Assembly: GCA_019828595.1 (NCBI GenBank)
Contig: JAHQRK010000005.1
Span: 1,364,001-1,428,000 of the forward strand
DNA from: Aphanomyces cochlioides
Taxonomy: Eukaryota; Oomycota; Saprolegniomycetes; Saprolegniales; Verrucalvaceae
Length of the DNA: 64,000 nucleotides
Direction: 5' to 3'
The position numbers were made by a program, and so were the translations under genes. Below are positions 61,418 to 64,000 of this stretch, piece after piece. Position 1 is the first letter of the stretch, and the number at the start of each line of letters is the position of its first letter. Below the pieces are notes generated by a model. It made no database searches and was not told the DNA's origin. It was given only the letters and a program-made list of their open reading frames with translations.

Positions 61418-63775
61418 ATGACATCGACTCTTGAGAAGATCCGTCGCGCGTTTGCCGGCATTGCGCCACGTGTTCTTGACGCCGAACTTCGCATTCACCC
61501 TGCAACTTCGTCCCATGCACGCGTGTCCGCTTTTTTGGTTGAATCGGAAGATGCTCATGGAAGTGAATACGTCAGTTCCCGCGATATGCGTCGTGCTTTC
61601 GTGTCTGGCTTTGACGGATCAGCCGGAACTGCGTTGATTACAAACGACAAAGCGCTCTTGTGGACGGACGGTCGTTATTTCCTCCAAGCGGAAAATCAAT
61701 TGAGCAAAGAGTGGACTTTGATGCGTCAAGCGCAAAAGAACGTTCCTACTCTAGAGGAATGGATTGAAACGAACCTTGCATCTGGCGATGCGTTGGCGAT
61801 AGACCCATTGCTCACCTCAGTATCCACTGCCCGCCGCTTGGTGCAATCTGCCATCAAAGCGAATGCATCCGTTGTTTGTTGTGAAGTTGGCAATAATGTT
61901 GTCGATCAAGTGTGGGAATCTCAACCAGCCAAAGTTCCATCGGACCTTCGTGTTCTCAGCATTGAGTTTTCTGGCACCGCAGTTGCCGAAAAATTGACAA
62001 ATGTATCTAAATGCTCTATATGACGTTCTGACATGTCATTTAGCTTCGCGCTGAGATTGAAAAGAAGAAGGCAACTGCTATTGTACTCACGGCTTTGGAT
62101 GACATTGCATGGCTATTCAACATTCGCGGCTCTGACGTTGAATTCAATCCTGTCGTGTACGTTCACGTGATCCTTTTGATATTCATCTCACACTTAATAG
62201 AATGTCATATGCCCTTGTCACCCTTTCGTCGGCGACTTTATTCGTGGATGCTAAAGAACTGACGACAGAAGTACTAGCTCATTTCGGCGATCATGTAATG
62301 AAGCATTTTCCTGAGTTTAATATTTACATGAGCTTAGGTGCAAGTCAAGAGCTACGACTCCTTCGTATCCGAGGTACAAAATCTGTTTGACCGACTGAAA
62401 GTGCTCAAACTCTCCATAGTTGGAGACTTATGCGAAGACAGCCCCAGGACCAATATTGATTGACCCAATGCAATGCAACGTGGCTGTATTCTCGGCAATT
62501 CCACTCGCCGTTCGTAAGGAAACGCCTTCGATTGTGCTCAAGCAAAAGGCTATCAAGAATGCTGTTGAAATTCAAGGCATGCGGGAGGCTCACATTCGCG
62601 ATGGTGCTGCGCTCGTCAAATTCTTCTCGTGGCTCGAAGAGACTGTTGCCGCAGGAATCCCAGTTAATGAAGTTTCAGCCGACTTGAAACAGCAATCCTT
62701 CCGCCGGGAAATGGTATCTGCCATGGACTACCTTTGAGACTCACGTGTTGATTAGGAGCACTTCGTCTCGCTGAGTTTTGGAACTATCTCGGGCTCGGGT
62801 CCAAACGGAGCGATCATCCATTACCACGTAAATATCGCGGCAAAATTCGCTGGACGCTGGATGAACTGTCTGTAGGCTGATGATGAATCAAAATGCGGCA
62901 CCATTACCACCGACAAGATGTACCTGAACGATTCTGGCGCTCAATACTTGGACGGCACGACGGACGTCACACGTACTGTGCACTTGGGTCAGCAAACACC
63001 ATACGAAATCCATTGCTTTACGCATGTGCTCAAGGCACATATTGCATTGGCTACGGTAAGGATTCCACCCATAGAACTGCAGGCTTATGGACGGTGTAGA
63101 CCGTCTTTCCTGACGAATGTGATGGGGTCAAGCTCGATGCCATCACTCGGGCGCCTTTGTGGAAGTAAACTACTGCGTGCTACGAAAAATTATCTCAAAA
63201 TTTCCTAGAGCGGGTCTCGACTACCGCCACGGAACTGGCCACGGTGTCGGCGCTTTCTTGAACGTGCATGAAAAGGGTGTGGTATGATTAAAATTCCCAT
63301 CATGCCATCAATGACCTCTAATTCTTAGTTGATGTCTTTCAAGTTGAATCCCATGGGTCTTCTCATCTCCGAGAACATGATTGTCAGTAATGAGGTTCGT
63401 TGATGTTTACAAAGGACGGTCAGGACACTCTGAATTGTAGCCTGGCTATTATGAAGACGGCGCGTTTGGCATTCGTATTGAAAACCTCATGGTTGCTGTC
63501 AAGGTTCATTGCGTCTTCCCTTCACAACGCCTTCATCTTGTCTATCTTTGCTAGGCGGATAAGCTGAAGACGCCGTTCGGTCCATTCTGCACCTTTGAGA
63601 CCATTACGATGTGCCCAATCCAGCAGAAGCTCATCGATGCATCGATCCTCACGAGCGACGAGAAGGCGTGGTTGAATAACTACCACGAAACTGTGCGTAC
63701 TAAGTTGACGCCGCTGCTTGAATCGAGTCCATCCGCGTTGGCGTATTTACGTCGTGAAACGCAACCGATCGTGTA
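61418..63775 (+). CDS. XPNPEP1: Xaa-Pro aminopeptidase (aminopeptidase P), many exons
   Basis: ATG 61418 gives MTSTLEKIRRAFAGIAPRVL. The spliced gene follows the XPNPEP1 order: creatinase-N domains (FVSGFDGSAGTALITNDKAL, WTDGRYFLQAENQL; AIEKKKATAIVLTALDDIAW, LFNIRGSDVEFNPV) and the pita-bread catalytic domain. Metal ligands are visible as two Asp in DSGAQYLDGTTDVTRTV, His in GTGHGVGAFLNVHE and two Glu in SENMIVSNEPGYYEDG and FGIRIEN. Introns of about 40-50 nt include 62003-62043, 62158-62200, about 62296-62339, and further ones to about 63560. Several join exons of only 15-25 codons. The tail reads PIQQKLIDASILTSDEKAWL. It releases N-terminal residues preceding Pro. The gene appears intact. 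Confidence 0.88.
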
Positions 63776-63808
63776 ACTGTAACATGGAAGGGATTCATTT
63801 CGAACAAC

Positions 63809-64000
63809 ATGACCATCTTTCGAAAGTGTCTGCACACTGGTCGACGAAGACGAGAGATGAGCGAAGAGCTACGGGAGCCTCTGCTTCCTGAAGAAGTCAT
63901 CCTGGACGACTCCGAGTCGGATGCAAGCGATCATGAAGAAGGCGGTGTGCGGGCAATCATCCTCTCTCGACTAAAAGCCGTCGGACGCGTCACGACGGAT
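63809..64000 (+). CDS. N-terminus of an unidentified gene (runs off the window)
   Basis: From ATG 63809 (or in-frame ATG 63857) the frame is open to the end of the window. It gives MSEELREPLLPEEVILDDSE followed by SDASDHEEGGVRAIILSRLK. An acidic, dileucine-containing N-terminus of this kind is common in lysosomal or vacuolar membrane proteins, but too little is present to assign a family. It lies 35 bp beyond the aminopeptidase stop, in the same direction. Confidence 0.5.
   Translation, partial: MTIFRKCLHTGRRRREMSEELREPLLPEEVILDDSESDASDHEEGGVRAIILSRLKAVGRVTTD

Overview
The window looks like nuclear DNA of a flagellated oomycete-type eukaryote. Introns in the recognisable genes are mostly 40-50 nt and GT-AG. 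The gene set includes a centrin (flagellum or basal body), eS17, a mitochondrial carrier, ESCO, ATP11 and aminopeptidase P. The mobile elements (Ty3/gypsy, copia, MULE, hAT, PIF/Harbinger, Tc1/mariner and a KDZ-like transposase) are the mixture typical of oomycete repeat-rich DNA. A Saprolegniales-like source is my inference and cannot be proved from the sequence alone.

Layout. (1) 1-5.6 kb: two tandem copies (A a pseudogene, B apparently intact) of a multi-exon, lineage-specific Cys-rich family with a FYVE-like N-terminus. (2) 5.6-9.9 kb: non-coding repeat DNA, comprising a Harbinger-type MITE, a 2.6-kb near-perfect palindrome with two further insertions in its right arm, and a TA-flanked MITE. 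(3) 9.9-17.2 kb: unknown minus-strand reading frames, a LINE reverse-transcriptase tail and a decayed KDZ-like transposase gene. (4) 17.2-21.3 kb: a truncated copia element (candidate LTR, small leader ORF, gag) and a decayed MULE transposase gene. (5) 21.3-26.5 kb: the 3' half of a Ty3/gypsy element (integrase plus chromo-like tail), followed by a large ANTISENSE reading frame of about 840 codons, a polypurine tract and a complete 3' LTR. (6) 29.6-40.2 kb: a composite region bounded by roughly 0.68-kb inverted repeats. It carries a third, apparently intact copy (C) of the FYVE-like family, an insertion with a 15-bp target duplication, and a mariner-like element split by a Tc1 element. (7) 40.2-50.6 kb: more mariner-like copies and a nested stack, in which a complete PIF/Harbinger element sits inside an hAT element that sits inside a mariner-like element. 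Each junction is marked by the correct class of target-site duplication (TAA, TTAATATG, TA). (8) 51-64 kb: compact, gene-dense host DNA with short spacers. In order these are an unknown acidic protein, centrin, eS17, a SOSS-B-like OB-fold protein, a frameshifted NAA10 relic, a succinate/fumarate-type mitochondrial carrier, a RING-CH protein, ESCO, ATP11/ATPAF1, Xaa-Pro aminopeptidase, and the start of one more gene.

The window therefore shows a sharp boundary near 50.6-51 kb between a transposon-dominated compartment and a housekeeping compartment. The host genes on the right do not form an operon or pathway. The transposon compartment records a relative order of insertions that can be read directly from target duplications and empty sites.
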